A stretch of 64,000 bases of DNA from Acinetobacter boissieri. GTDB lineage: Bacteria; Pseudomonadota; Gammaproteobacteria; Pseudomonadales; Moraxellaceae. The stretch lies in the NCBI RefSeq assembly GCF_900096955.1, contig NZ_FMYL01000001.1, positions 124,001-188,000 on the forward strand, in the 5' to 3' direction. Shown one piece after another: positions 9,685 through 18,895 of this stretch; position 1 is the first letter of the stretch, and each line of letters starts with the position of its first letter. The notes under the pieces were generated by a model. That model did no database searches, was not told the origin of the DNA, and saw only the letters and a program-made list of their open reading frames with translations. Both the position numbers and the translations under genes were made by a program.

Positions 9685-9841
9685 GTTCAAAGTGTTTATA
9701 CAAGATTAGCTAATTATACCCCGATTTAACATAATAGAAAATTATATAAAACAGAAGCTGACAGCTCTCGCTTTTTTGTTTTAGAACCTACTGAAACTCT
9801 TAGCAAGATACCTTCTTTAGGGATAGGCATTCAACCTGTCC

Positions 9842-11365
9842 CTAATCTATATTCAATGAATACAATCCCTCTTTTGAAACCTTTGGATAATCTTCATTAA
9901 AATGTGCACCTCGACTTTCTAAGCGGCTAAGTGCACCAGTGGCCATCAGCAATGCAACAAGAATTGAGTGCGATGTAGGATGCTCACTTTGCCATGCTTT
10001 TAACTGTAAATATAGTTGCTCTAAACCTTGCTGAGTCCGCACGATTCCCAAATAATGACTCATCCACTGCTGAAGTGTCTGGTGGGAAAAAGTCTCTGCC
10101 GATCTATTCACGACAGGCATAGATAATGGCTTAAAAGTATGTGTATAACCCACTGTCGGATATGCCCATACATTCTGCGCAACAACATCTTGTGCAATAT
10201 TACGCCCGACCACTATACATTCTAATAATGAATTACTCGCCAAACGATTCGCACCATGCAAGCCTGTACATGCAACCTCACCCACAGCATATAAATTTTG
10301 AATATCGGTATGCCCTACAGCATCTGTGAGTACACCGCCACAGCTATAATGAGCCGTTGGTGCAACAGGAATCATCTGCTGACACATATCTAAGCCCAAA
10401 CTACAACACTTGGCATAAATTTCAGGAAAATGTTGTTGAATAAAAACATCATCTAAATGCGTCATGTCCAAATAAACAGGCTGGTTCTGTTGCTTCTTCA
10501 TTTCTTGAAAAATGGCTCGTGCCACAATATCTCTTGGCGCAAGTTCCGCACGGGCATCATAATTTGGCATAAAGCGATGCCCTGTGGCATTACGCAATAT
10601 TCCACCCTCGCCACGCAGTGCTTCAGAAATTAAAAATCCATCTGCATGAGGCAAAGCGAGCCCCGTTGGATGAAACTGTATGCATTCTAAATTGACAATA
10701 CGACACCCTGCTTTGAACGCCAATGCAAGGCCATCTCCTTTAGCAGTTATTGGGTTCGTGGTACGTTCAAACAACTGTCCAACACCGCCTGTTGCAAGCA
10801 CGATCTGCTGTGCAATAAAAGTATATTGCTGGCGACCTTGTTTACAACGCAAACCATAACAATGTCTATTTTTGGTCAAAATTTCTTCTATATCATAACC
10901 GACTAAACACTCAATATTGGTTGCATCTTCAAGCTGTTCTACCAAAGCCTGAATCACAGATTTCCCCGTATGATCTGCCACATGTACAATACGGCGATGA
11001 TCATGTCCACCCTCTTTGGTCAGGTGTAAAGTGGGTGTATTGGCACTTTGATCTAAATCAAAGATCACACCTTGTTGCTGTAACCATGCAATTGCTTCGG
11101 GAGCTTGCGCTAAAATCTTCTGTGTATTATCTACATCACATAAACCCGCACCTGCATTTAGGGTATTTTCAACGTGGTTTTCCAAGCGATCTGTTTCCGT
11201 TAAAACAGCTGCAATACCACCTTGTGCCCAATAACTAGAACTGGCATAAAGGTCATTTTTGAGTAGTAATGCAATACGAAAATACGTCGGTAAAGACAAT
11301 GCAACGGTTAAACCGGCTAAACCTGCACCAACAATAACAACATCATACTCACCATGCTGTACCAT
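9842..11365 (-). CDS. nadB: L-aspartate oxidase NadB
   Basis: NadB is the FAD enzyme that oxidises L-aspartate to iminoaspartate, the first step of de novo NAD synthesis. It feeds NadA. The 507-residue product has the dinucleotide-binding motif VGAGLAGL at residues 12-19, the [14 protein letters not shown] flavin segment, HDHRRIVH, and [21 protein letters not shown] near residue 350, all typical of the succinate dehydrogenase/aspartate oxidase flavoproteins. I use ATG 11365, preceded by GGAG at 7-10 bases. The frame extends further to 11410 but lacks a ribosome binding site there. It overlaps the nadA stop by 17 bases, so nadA-nadB are co-translated. Length is slightly below the E. coli enzyme (540). 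Confidence 0.93.
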   Translation of the reverse strand: MVQHGEYDVVIVGAGLAGLTVALSLPTYFRIALLLKNDLYASSSYWAQGGIAAVLTETDRLENHVENTLNAGAGLCDVDNTQKILAQAPEAIAWLQQQGVIFDLDQSANTPTLHLTKEGGHDHRRIVHVADHTGKSVIQALVEQLEDATNIECLVGYDIEEILTKNRHCYGLRCKQGRQQYTFIAQQIVLATGGVGQLFERTTNPITAKGDGLALAFKAGCRIVNLECIQFHPTGLALPHADGFLISEALRGEGGILRNATGHRFMPNYDARAELAPRDIVARAIFQEMKKQQNQPVYLDMTHLDDVFIQQHFPEIYAKCCSLGLDMCQQMIPVAPTAHYSCGGVLTDAVGHTDIQNLYAVGEVACTGLHGANRLASNSLLECIVVGRNIAQDVVAQNVWAYPTVGYTHTFKPLSMPVVNRSAETFSHQTLQQWMSHYLGIVRTQQGLEQLYLQLKAWQSEHPTSHSILVALLMATGALSRLESRGAHFNEDYPKVSKEGLYSLNID

Positions 11366-12551
11366 GTTTTTTCTCCATGAGCCACGTATTAAATGCCTGT
11401 ACACCTTCATTTAAAGCGTGTTGATTATCTTGACTAAATTTTTGATACTGTTCGGAAAAAGCCAACATTTTTAAGATTGGCTTTTCAGCGTTGACAATTA
11501 GTTCAGCATCTAGCTCAACTCGCTGATGCTGATACTTCAAAACATTCAAACACGCTTCTAAACCATTCATAGCCATCCACGGGCAAAAAGCACATGATTT
11601 ACATGTTGCCCCATTGCCTGCAGTTGGTGCTGCAATAAATTTTTTTTCAGGGGCCTGTTTTTGCATTTCGTGCAAAATTCCCAAATCAGTTGCCACAATA
11701 AAAGTCTGATTTTCATAGTGTGTAACAGCTTTCAGTAGCTTACTGGTCGAACCAATCACATCTGCATAGGCCACAACTTCAGCAGGTGATTCAGGATGAA
11801 CTAAAACCAATGCATCTGGATGCTTTTTCTTTAAATGTTCAAGTTCAATACTTTTAAATTCATTGTGCACAATACAAGAGCCCTGCCATAACAGCATGTC
11901 GGCCCCTGTTTGTGCTTGAATATAACCGCCTAAATGACGGTCAGGCCCCCAAATGATTTTTTGACCCTGTGCATGTAAATACTGCACAATTTCAATTGCA
12001 ATTGAAGACGTGACCACCCAATCTGCACGAGCCTTCACTTCGGCACTGGTGTTGGCATATACAACCACTGTACGGTCAGGATGCTCATCACAAAATTTTG
12101 AAAATGCATCAATTGGACACCCCAAATCAAGTGAACATGTGGCCTCTAAATCTGGCATGAGTACTGTTTTTTGTGGGCTTAAAATTTTAGCTGTTTCACC
12201 CATAAAGCGAACCCCTACCACAAGTAAGGTTTCTGCAGAATGAGACTGACAAAATTTTGCCATTTCAAGCGAATCACCCACCATACCGCCTGTTTCTAAG
12301 GCCAAATCTTGTAATTCAGGTTCAACATAATAATGTGCCACCATCACCGCACGGCGTTCTTTGAGTAATTTCTTAATGTCTTCAATATACGACTGTTGTT
12401 GTTCTTGGCTCATCGGCTGTGGCACTTTTGCCCACGCATGTTGCAACGTACAGCTATTTTCTACCTGCTGTGTTTTAGCATCTGCTAAATACGTGTGCAT
12501 AAAATCCAACGATGGCTTTTCATAGGGATAATGTGCAATGGCATTTTTCAT
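11349..12551 (-). CDS. nadA: Quinolinate synthase NadA
   Basis: NadA condenses iminoaspartate with dihydroxyacetone phosphate to quinolinate using a [4Fe-4S] cluster. The 400-residue product shows [37 protein letters not shown] (split over two conserved blocks), the three cluster cysteines in [11 protein letters not shown] and [16 protein letters not shown], and the C-terminal fragment typical of the long class. I choose ATG 12551 (MKNAIAHYP), which has GGAT 9 bases upstream. ATG 12560 is possible. The most upstream ATG (12590) lies inside an operator and at the predicted transcription start, without a ribosome binding site, so it is unlikely. It is transcribed divergently from the regulator gene and overlaps nadB. 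Confidence 0.93.
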   Translation of the reverse strand: MKNAIAHYPYEKPSLDFMHTYLADAKTQQVENSCTLQHAWAKVPQPMSQEQQQSYIEDIKKLLKERRAVMVAHYYVEPELQDLALETGGMVGDSLEMAKFCQSHSAETLLVVGVRFMGETAKILSPQKTVLMPDLEATCSLDLGCPIDAFSKFCDEHPDRTVVVYANTSAEVKARADWVVTSSIAIEIVQYLHAQGQKIIWGPDRHLGGYIQAQTGADMLLWQGSCIVHNEFKSIELEHLKKKHPDALVLVHPESPAEVVAYADVIGSTSKLLKAVTHYENQTFIVATDLGILHEMQKQAPEKKFIAAPTAGNGATCKSCAFCPWMAMNGLEACLNVLKYQHQRVELDAELIVNAEKPILKMLAFSEQYQKFSQDNQHALNEGVQAFNTWLMEKKHGTAW

Positions 12552-12581
12552 TATATTCATCCAAATTACGGCTTTCTTAAT

Positions 12582-12600
12582 TATGCTCATAATGAGTATA
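12582..12600 (-). promoter_or_regulatory. NAD regulator operator 1, over the nadA -10 box
   Basis: On the minus strand this reads TATACTC-ATTAT-GAGCATA, an imperfect palindrome with a 5-base centre. Its left arm contains TATACT (12595-12600), a good -10 hexamer for nadA. The same arms and spacing recur at operator 2 and in front of nadC, which marks it as a binding site for the NrtR/NadQ-type protein encoded next door (inference). Confidence 0.7.
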
Positions 12601-12615
12601 TAAATTCAAACGATT

Positions 12616-12634
12616 TTTACTCAAATTGAGTATA
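12616..12634 (-). promoter_or_regulatory. NAD regulator operator 2, over the nadA -35 box
   Basis: On the minus strand this reads TATACTC-AATTT-GAGTAAA, the second copy of the TACTC-N5-GAG palindrome. It contains TTGAGT (12619-12624), a plausible -35 hexamer exactly 18 bases from the TATACT of operator 1. The two operator centres are about 34 bases apart, close to three helical turns, so two dimers would sit on the same face and cover the promoter. Confidence 0.65.
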
Positions 12635-12782
12635 AATAAATTAAGATATTGTTTTATATATATTTTATTTTAAACCCTACAGTTACTTTAATTTATACGG
12701 AAACATTCAAGAATATTCACTGTTTCGCATACAATAGAGATGAGATATCTACCCACTTAATATAAGAGAACACAAAATAAAT

Positions 12783-13703
12783 ATGGTTCAAGAAACAACC
12801 ACCGAACTTGTTGCTGTACTGATTGCCGTCACACACTTCTCAGCACGTGTTTTAACCATCAATGAAGGCCGTTTGCTCCCTTCAGGTCCCTTGCAAGTGA
12901 TTCACCACTCACTACAAGCAGGTGCTCGTACATGGGTGCAACAAAAAACCAGACAACCGTTAGGATATATGGAACAACTCTACACATTTGTAGATGTCAA
13001 ACGTTCTCAACATATTGGCTATCCTATGGTGTATGTCAGCTATTTAGGACTGGTAAAAGAAGCCGATGAAAAAAAATTGGCTTTAGATGCAAAATGGAAC
13101 GACTGGTATCACTATTTCCCATGGGAAGATAAACGACAAACTGAAAATCAAGAAAAAATTATATTAATTATCAAAAAAATACAAGATTGGGTTGATTCAT
13201 CAGCAAGTACTGAAATACGCACTCAACGCACCCAACGCATGCATTTATGTTGGGGCCTACATGGCCATGAGTGGCAAGAAGAAAATGTATTATTACGTTA
13301 TGAGCTCATGTATGAAGCAGGGCTGATTGCTGAATCGTCTTATTTTAATCAACAATTGCCTGACACCATTACAGGGCAACCGATGCATAATCATCATCGT
13401 AGAGTATTGGCCACAGCCATGACACGTTTACGTGCAAAATTAAAATACCGTCCTGTCATTTTTGACCTCATGCCTCCTGAATTTACCTTACTTCAATTAC
13501 AAAAAAGTTTAGAAGCACTCACAGGTATTGAACTACATAAACAAAATTTTCGACGCTTTATACAGCATCAAAACCTCATTGAAGCGACAGGCAAAGAGGC
13601 ACTGGTCGAACGGGGTCGTCCTGCCCAACTGTATCGTTTTAAAACCAATGTATTACAAGAAAGCTTACTTTCCGGCTATAAACTCCCGATCGCCAACACC
13701 TAA
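12783..13703 (+). CDS. NrtR/NadQ-type transcriptional regulator of NAD synthesis
   Basis: This 306-residue protein has an N-terminal NUDIX-like ligand domain (LVAVLIAVT, LPSGPLQ, SLQAGARTWVQQKT, GYMEQLYTFVDV) and a C-terminal winged-helix region (LLQLQKSLEALTG to GRPAQLYRFKTNV). The NUDIX catalytic signature is absent, as expected for a sensor rather than an enzyme. Its SLQAG...GYMEQLYTF pattern recalls the COG4111/NadQ regulators of nadABC more than classical NrtR. It lies between nadA-nadB and nadC, and matching palindromes stand before both, so it most likely represses quinolinate synthesis when NAD or a derivative is plentiful. The ATG start has AGAG upstream. The assignment to family is strong; the effector is unknown. 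Confidence 0.8.
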   Translation: MVQETTTELVAVLIAVTHFSARVLTINEGRLLPSGPLQVIHHSLQAGARTWVQQKTRQPLGYMEQLYTFVDVKRSQHIGYPMVYVSYLGLVKEADEKKLALDAKWNDWYHYFPWEDKRQTENQEKIILIIKKIQDWVDSSASTEIRTQRTQRMHLCWGLHGHEWQEENVLLRYELMYEAGLIAESSYFNQQLPDTITGQPMHNHHRRVLATAMTRLRAKLKYRPVIFDLMPPEFTLLQLQKSLEALTGIELHKQNFRRFIQHQNLIEATGKEALVERGRPAQLYRFKTNVLQESLLSGYKLPIANT

Positions 13704-13733
13704 AAAGATTGCATCTGCATAAATTTCCGACAT

Positions 13734-13756
13734 ATACTCTATATGAGCATATATTG
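13734..13756 (+). promoter_or_regulatory. NAD regulator operator 3, upstream of nadC
   Basis: ATATACTC-TATAT-GAGCATAT is the third copy of the TACTC-N5-GAG palindrome, 8 bases before the nadC start. It would block nadC transcription or initiation separately from the regulator gene 40 bp upstream. Confidence 0.65.
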
Positions 13757-13763
13757 GAGATTT

Positions 13764-14615
13764 ATGATGCATTACCCATTGCCTAATGTAATTTTACAAC
13801 CACTTGTAGACATTGCTTTACGAGAAGATTTGGGACGACGTGGTGATGTAACCTCTGCAGCGGTAATTCCCGCTCAGACCGAAGCAAAACTCCATATTGT
13901 GGCACGTGAATCAGGTATTTTATGTGGTATAGATTTGGCTGGTCTTACCTTTAAAACCATGCATCCTGATTTAGTATTTCATGCTCACCTAGAAGATGGG
14001 GCGACACTCACACCCAATACTGTTATTGCTTCGATTCAAGGCAATGCACATGCCATTTTAAGTGCTGAACGTACTGCACTGAATTTTCTAACCCATTTAA
14101 GTGGTATTGCCACCACAACACATGACATTCAGCATCTCATTTCGCACACCCCAACACGTTTAACCTGCACACGTAAAACTATTCCCGGCTTAAGAGATAT
14201 TCAAAAATATGCAGTACGTACAGGTGGCGGAAGAAACCATCGTATGGGCTTAGATGATGCCATCTTAATTAAAGATAACCATATTGCACTTGCTGGTGGA
14301 GATATTATTTTAACCATTCAAAAAGCCAAGGCATATGCAGGACATCTCATTCCTGTAGAGGTTGAAGTCGATACACTAGAGCAACTCGAACGTGTACTCG
14401 AAGAAGGCGTATCATTGGTGTTATTAGATAATATGCCAACTGACATACTCAAAAAAGCTGTTGCCATGTGTCACGGTAAAACGGCTACAGAAGCCTCAGG
14501 CGGAATTACCCCCAACACAGCCAAAGCTGTTGCAGAAACAGGCGTTGATTTTATGGCTTTGGGCTATTTAACCCACAGTGCACGGTATTTAGACATTGGC
14601 TTAGACTATATATAA
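13764..14615 (+). CDS. nadC: Nicotinate-nucleotide pyrophosphorylase (carboxylating) NadC
   Basis: NadC is quinolinate phosphoribosyltransferase: quinolinate plus PRPP gives nicotinate mononucleotide, CO2 and pyrophosphate. The 283-residue product shows ALREDLGRRGDVTS, SAERTALNFLTHLSGIAT, CTRKTIPGLRDIQKYAV, GGGRNHRMGLDDAILIKDNH and the barrel end EASGGITPNTAKAVAETGVD, covering the known substrate-binding Arg/Lys/His residues. The start is ATG 13764 (MMHYPLPN) because GGAG lies just upstream. A longer frame from 13743 would begin inside operator 3. With nadA and nadB it completes the aspartate-to-NaMN route in this window. Confidence 0.95.
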   Translation: MMHYPLPNVILQPLVDIALREDLGRRGDVTSAAVIPAQTEAKLHIVARESGILCGIDLAGLTFKTMHPDLVFHAHLEDGATLTPNTVIASIQGNAHAILSAERTALNFLTHLSGIATTTHDIQHLISHTPTRLTCTRKTIPGLRDIQKYAVRTGGGRNHRMGLDDAILIKDNHIALAGGDIILTIQKAKAYAGHLIPVEVEVDTLEQLERVLEEGVSLVLLDNMPTDILKKAVAMCHGKTATEASGGITPNTAKAVAETGVDFMALGYLTHSARYLDIGLDYI

Positions 14616-14631
14616 TTCATCAAATTCAATC

Positions 14632-14656
14632 TGGGAATAATACTTTCTTATTCCCA
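14632..14656 (+). terminator. Hairpin downstream of nadC
   Basis: TGGGAATAA (14632-14640) pairs with TTATTCCCA (14648-14656), a perfect 9-bp stem 17 bp after the nadC stop. No T-run follows on either strand, so it is a weak terminator or a 3'-end stabilising hairpin. Confidence 0.4.
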
Positions 14657-14801
14657 CAAGATAATGCAAAGCTCGCCTAAATAAAGCCCTCTACTTGATT
14701 ACACATTATACAATTATGCAATCTGTTGTCTTTACATACAATCAGGCTCGAACCATGCATGTATTCGAACCAATCAATACAAAACACTTTCAAAACTAAA
14801 T

Positions 14802-14820
14802 AGTAATAATTATAATTATC
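14802..14820 (+). promoter_or_regulatory. Fur-box-like site upstream of the first TonB-dependent receptor
   Basis: This 19-base site agrees with the classical Fur consensus GATAATGATAATCATTATC at 14 of 19 positions by hand alignment, and ends in AATTATC. It lies 20 bp before the receptor start, where iron-dependent repression would be expected. Confidence 0.55.
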
Positions 14821-14839
14821 GTTTATTTAGGGGTTCACT

Positions 14840-16921
14840 ATGCAGGTCAAACGCTCTTTTTTGGCATTATCTATTCTTGCCATCACTTTCCCAAACGTAT
14901 ACGCAGCATCTGAAAGCAATACAGTCCTTCCATCGATTCAAGCACAAGCTGAAAAAAATGACCAAGACCAAAAAAACTATGCAGCTAAAACAGCATCTGT
15001 AGTCAAAACAGGTGCACCACTATTTGAAACAGCACAATCGATTAGTGTCGTGACACAACAACAAATTGAAGAAAAACAAATGCAAAGCGTTACAGATGCA
15101 CTTCAAGGCGTTGCAGGCGTTAACTCTGCACCGTATGGTCGCCGTGGCTGGGATGACTTTATTATTCGTGGGCAAATTTCAAGCGCACAAACTTATATTG
15201 ATGGTTTACGCACACAAACATCTACTAGCGTTTTAAGGTCTGAAGATATTGCAGGTGTACAATCTGTAGAAGTGGTTAAAGGCCCAACCTCTGTCGGTTA
15301 TGGCTTAGCTCTGCCCGGTGGTTTAGTCAATTTAACCACCAAACGCCCTGAAGATAAAACATTTGTGAACAGCAGTTTAACATACGGTAGTTATGCGCTT
15401 AGAGAAGCTGTGATTGACGCGAACTATGCGCCAAATGAAGACAGTAACAAAGGTGCAGTACGTTTAGTCGCTAAAGCCTCATACCAAAATGACCCAACGG
15501 ACTACGTTTACTTTAAAAACCAATATGTGGCTACATCATACAACTTTGATCTCGGCGACAAAGATGAATTGTCTGTGATTGCCAGTTATCAGCATCGCAA
15601 CTACATACGTAACCAAGGCATACCAAGCAACTATCAAGGGTATAGCCGTAAAATATTTATTGGTGAACCTGACCGTGGCTATGACGTAGATGTATACCGT
15701 TTTGGTAGCAACTATACGCACTATTTCAACAACAACTGGAAGTTTAACCAAAACTTTGCGGCAACGCGTAATACGAGTTGGAGTAACTCCGTATTTTCAG
15801 CATCTGGAGCGAAATTTCCAACCATTACCCGCCAAATCAACTACCAAGACAAACAAGACAGTAACTTTGCACTTGATCAAAACCTACAGGCAAACTTTAA
15901 CCTAGGTGCTGTCAATTACGATGTGATGCTTGGGGTAGATATGATGCGTGAACGCAGCGATTATTACCAACGTGTAGACACAATTAATTCCCTCAATGCC
16001 AATAAGCTTGTTTATGGTGTGACCAGTATAAAAACAGGTACACCTTCGTGGAACTTAACCTACAACCAATACACAGGTTTATACTTAAAAAATAATTTTA
16101 AATTTAATGACAATTGGTTATTAAATTTATCTGCACGTCATGACTGGACACAAGTCGAAGTCTATAACTTCGTCAAAAATAACACCATTAAAAACTCAGA
16201 CAATGCGTTTACAGGCAGTGCGTCTTTAATGTATGAAGTGAATGATCACTTTGCACCGTATACCACGTATTCAACTTCGTTTATGCCTGTAACAGACACA
16301 GGGGCACAAGGCGAACTTTTAAAACCAGAAAAAGGCAAACAAATTGAAGCAGGTGTAAAGCTACAAGGCTTTGACGGTCGCTTACAAGGCTATATGGCAT
16401 ACTACGACTTAGTGCGTAAAAATGTGACTGAAACCAGCACTACGGGAACTTACTCTATTCAAACGGGTGAGCAAACCACCAAAGGCTTTGAGGCTGAATT
16501 ATCAGCATCTGTAACACCACAACTCAATATTTCTACAGCTTATAGCTATATTCCAACAGCTAGAATTACCGACAGTATCACTCAAAGTGATATCGGTAAA
16601 CGCATTAACCATGTACCTAAAAATGCAGCATCGTTATCCACACAATACTACTTCGACAGCGAAAAAATGGGATGGAATATTGGCGCAGGAGTGCGTTATC
16701 AAGGTAATGCTTCCGCACAACGTAGCACCTACTATGTTTACATTCCAAGCTACACATTATTTGATGTAAATGCGGGCTACGAAGCAAAGCATTGGGGCGC
16801 GAACTTGAGCGTGAAGAATCTATTTGATAAAGACTATATTCAAGGCACAACACCAAATGCACAGCTGATTAACTTTGGTAATCCACGTACATTTATGTTT
16901 AATTTGAAGTTTAAGTATTAA
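14840..16921 (+). CDS. TonB-dependent siderophore receptor
   Basis: This is an outer-membrane receptor that imports ferric siderophores using TonB energy. The 693-residue product begins with a signal peptide (KRSFLALSILAITFPNVYA, cleaved near residue 23) and has a plug domain at about 55-160 (FETAQSISVVTQQQIEEKQ, RGWDDFIIRGQ, VEVVKGPTSVGYG, LPGGLVNLTTKRP). A beta-barrel follows, ending in the aromatic NLKFKY typical of outer-membrane proteins. The plug style places it with the FhuE/FpvA/FoxA type (TIGR01783-like) rather than with vitamin B12 or heme receptors. It stands alone behind a Fur-like site and is followed by a strong terminator. The ligand is unknown. It is a clear paralogue of the receptor at 37108-39309. 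Confidence 0.88.
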   Translation: MQVKRSFLALSILAITFPNVYAASESNTVLPSIQAQAEKNDQDQKNYAAKTASVVKTGAPLFETAQSISVVTQQQIEEKQMQSVTDALQGVAGVNSAPYGRRGWDDFIIRGQISSAQTYIDGLRTQTSTSVLRSEDIAGVQSVEVVKGPTSVGYGLALPGGLVNLTTKRPEDKTFVNSSLTYGSYALREAVIDANYAPNEDSNKGAVRLVAKASYQNDPTDYVYFKNQYVATSYNFDLGDKDELSVIASYQHRNYIRNQGIPSNYQGYSRKIFIGEPDRGYDVDVYRFGSNYTHYFNNNWKFNQNFAATRNTSWSNSVFSASGAKFPTITRQINYQDKQDSNFALDQNLQANFNLGAVNYDVMLGVDMMRERSDYYQRVDTINSLNANKLVYGVTSIKTGTPSWNLTYNQYTGLYLKNNFKFNDNWLLNLSARHDWTQVEVYNFVKNNTIKNSDNAFTGSASLMYEVNDHFAPYTTYSTSFMPVTDTGAQGELLKPEKGKQIEAGVKLQGFDGRLQGYMAYYDLVRKNVTETSTTGTYSIQTGEQTTKGFEAELSASVTPQLNISTAYSYIPTARITDSITQSDIGKRINHVPKNAASLSTQYYFDSEKMGWNIGAGVRYQGNASAQRSTYYVYIPSYTLFDVNAGYEAKHWGANLSVKNLFDKDYIQGTTPNAQLINFGNPRTFMFNLKFKY

Positions 16922-16948
16922 TTTATTGTATTAATCACATAACACTCA

Positions 16949-16993
16949 TCACTCTTTATCAAACGTTTATATAAAATAAAGAGTGATTTTTTT
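16949..16993 (+). terminator. Intrinsic terminator of the TonB receptor gene
   Basis: TCACTCTTTAT (16949-16959) pairs perfectly with ATAAAGAGTGA (16976-16986), followed by seven T residues. This is a strong rho-independent terminator 28 bp after the stop. Confidence 0.85.
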
Positions 16994-17064
16994 GTGCAAA
17001 ACAAATCACAATAATAAAAGATAGTGTTATTCTAATAACACAAAATTCATATCTTGACTATTTT

Positions 17065-17847
17065 ATGAAACAAAAACATCTAGTATCAATTTTACTTCTA
17101 CTACTGACTACTTCAGTATTTGCAACAAATACATCTATTAACTTCAACGAAATTCAACGTTTAGCATCGCAAGGAAATAGTGCCAATCAATATGTACTTG
17201 GACTCATGTATGCCGATGGGCGTGGTGTTCAACACAATGATATTCAAGCTGCATATTGGATAGGTAAAGCAGCCGAGCAAGGCAATGTAAACTCGCAATA
17301 TTATTTCGCTCGCATGTATGCACATGGGCAAGGTGTCGCAAAAAGTGATAAGAACGCCTTATATTGGTTAGGTAAAGCATCGGCTCAAGGTCATGCAACG
17401 GCACAAACAGATTTGGGGTTAATGTATGCCTATGGTCGTGGTGTTGAGAAAAATGATACGCAAGCCGTATATTGGTTACGTAAAGCAGCCCAGCTAGGCA
17501 ATGCAAGTGCCCAATACAACCTAGGTTTCATGTATAACAATGGTCGCGGTGTTGAAAAGAATATCACTCAAGCCGTATATTGGTTACGTAAAGCAGCTGA
17601 ACAGGGAGATGCATCTTCTCAAGCATTGCTTGGAGTTGTGTATGCAATTGGGCACGGCATTAAGAAAAATGATACCCAAGCTGTATATTGGTTACATAAA
17701 GCAGCTGAGCAAGGTCATGCAACGGCACAATATGACCTCGGACTCATGTATAGAAATGGTCGCGGTGTTGAAAAAAATCAAACGCAGGCTGATTATTGGC
17801 TGCGTCAAGCTGCAGCTAAAAGCGACATAGCAGGAAACAAGAACTAA
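17065..17847 (+). CDS. Secreted Sel1-repeat (TPR-like) protein
   Basis: The 260-residue product has a Sec signal peptide (KHLVSILLLLLTTSVFA) and then six Sel1 repeats of 36 residues. The repeat consensus is visible as A-x-AQYxLGxMYxxGRGVEKNxTQAxYWLRKAAEQG, broken over each copy. Sel1 repeats form alpha-solenoids that bind partner proteins in the periplasm. No catalytic domain is attached. The start ATG 17065 follows directly on the signal sequence. The repeats are similar at DNA level (for example the gccgtatattggttacgtaa block recurs), so copy number may vary among strains. The partner is unknown. Confidence 0.85.
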   Translation: MKQKHLVSILLLLLTTSVFATNTSINFNEIQRLASQGNSANQYVLGLMYADGRGVQHNDIQAAYWIGKAAEQGNVNSQYYFARMYAHGQGVAKSDKNALYWLGKASAQGHATAQTDLGLMYAYGRGVEKNDTQAVYWLRKAAQLGNASAQYNLGFMYNNGRGVEKNITQAVYWLRKAAEQGDASSQALLGVVYAIGHGIKKNDTQAVYWLHKAAEQGHATAQYDLGLMYRNGRGVEKNQTQADYWLRQAAAKSDIAGNKN

Positions 17848-17908
17848 GAATCATGCTTTCCCAAGGTTAAATGGTGAAAATACCAATACACCACGATCAG
17901 ATAAAAGC

Positions 17909-18883
17909 CTACCCATCACCCATTGCCAAAATTGCAATATTTTCAATCCCCTGAGCATCATTTAAATATTGCCCCACACTTAATGCACGTACACCCTGCC
18001 GACATACTAAAACCAATCGTTTAGTTGAATTAGGCCAAATAAATGTTTTACATTCATCCACACTCAGCCGAATGTTTGATTGTATTGCAGGTGCAGTTTT
18101 TAACTCCTGCTCACTACGCAAATCCACCACATAATCATCTGCTTGCATAGCCTGTACATCTATAAATGTCACTGGGATATCTACTGGCTCTTCTGCCAAA
18201 TGAAACTTCATGGTCCTGTGTTGCCACGTGGTAAAGTCAAATTGAAAAAACTGCCCCAAGACCGATGGTTTAAAGTCAAGCAATAGACTTAAAGCCACTT
18301 GTGCTTGCATTGCCCCAACAACAGCCACAGCCGGACCCATGACCCCTTGAGTATTACACGACCCTAGCTGTTGTGAAATGCGCGGAAAGATTGCACGGTA
18401 GCTCGGTGCGCCTGCACAAAATGCGCCAACATAGCCCTCTCGCATGATCACCGATGCACTCACAAAAGGAATATGATATGCAAAACATATATCCGATAAA
18501 AGATACGTGGTTACAAAATTATCTGCAGCATCAATCACCACATCAATATCTTGTAATGCCTGTTCAATATTTTGTACATATAAACGTGTGGCATGGCCTT
18601 CCATCACGACTTCAGGGTTCAATCCCTGTAATGTCTGAATCGCAGCATGCACTTTTTTTATACCAATATCGCTCATGCGGTATAAAGTTTGACGATGCAA
18701 ATTCGTTTCATCGACCACATCTGCATCATATATACGAATAAAGCCAACCCCAGCACCCACCAAAAGTGGCAACACCTGACAACCCAGTCCTCCTGCACCC
18801 ACCACCAACACGCGGGCATTTTGCAGTTTGTGTTGTCCTTGCTCACCAATTTCAGCCATTTGGATTTGGCGATCATAACGCAT
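17909..18883 (-). CDS. thiF: ThiF/MoeB-family adenylyltransferase with C-terminal rhodanese-like domain
   Basis: This is an E1-like enzyme that adenylates the C-terminal Gly-Gly of ThiS so that it can accept sulfur for thiazole synthesis. The 324-residue product opens MRYDRQIQ and has the ATP-binding GAGGLGCQVLP, DADVVDETNLHRQTLY and VIDAADNF motifs, and GSCNTQGVMGP near the conserved Cys. A rhodanese-like tail from about residue 240 carries a CRQGVR loop that could hold persulfide sulfur. The two CxxC zinc pairs of typical MoeB/ThiF are missing (SYRAIFP replaces the first). The start is ATG 18883; the frame could open at a TTG 6 bases earlier. It is the last gene of thiO-thiS-thiG-thiF, 12 bp after thiG. 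The operon favours ThiF over MoeB. Confidence 0.85.
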   Translation of the reverse strand: MRYDRQIQMAEIGEQGQHKLQNARVLVVGAGGLGCQVLPLLVGAGVGFIRIYDADVVDETNLHRQTLYRMSDIGIKKVHAAIQTLQGLNPEVVMEGHATRLYVQNIEQALQDIDVVIDAADNFVTTYLLSDICFAYHIPFVSASVIMREGYVGAFCAGAPSYRAIFPRISQQLGSCNTQGVMGPAVAVVGAMQAQVALSLLLDFKPSVLGQFFQFDFTTWQHRTMKFHLAEEPVDIPVTFIDVQAMQADDYVVDLRSEQELKTAPAIQSNIRLSVDECKTFIWPNSTKRLVLVCRQGVRALSVGQYLNDAQGIENIAILAMGDG

Positions 18884-18895
18884 ACACAATACCCC

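Noticed and set aside
1..9700. Defence island around RecBCD, the VOC gene and the NUDIX gene
   Set aside because: recBCD is core repair machinery; the neighbouring genes show no nuclease, methylase, toxin or sensor pairings typical of defence systems.
9740..9841. Terminator after nadB
   Set aside because: AGGGA-AGG/CCT-TCCCT can pair near 9816-9845, but no T-run follows on the minus strand and the stem has a mismatch.
17159..17820. DNA repeats in the Sel1 gene as a CRISPR-like or satellite array
   Set aside because: The periodicity (about 108 bp) follows the 36-residue protein repeats in frame.
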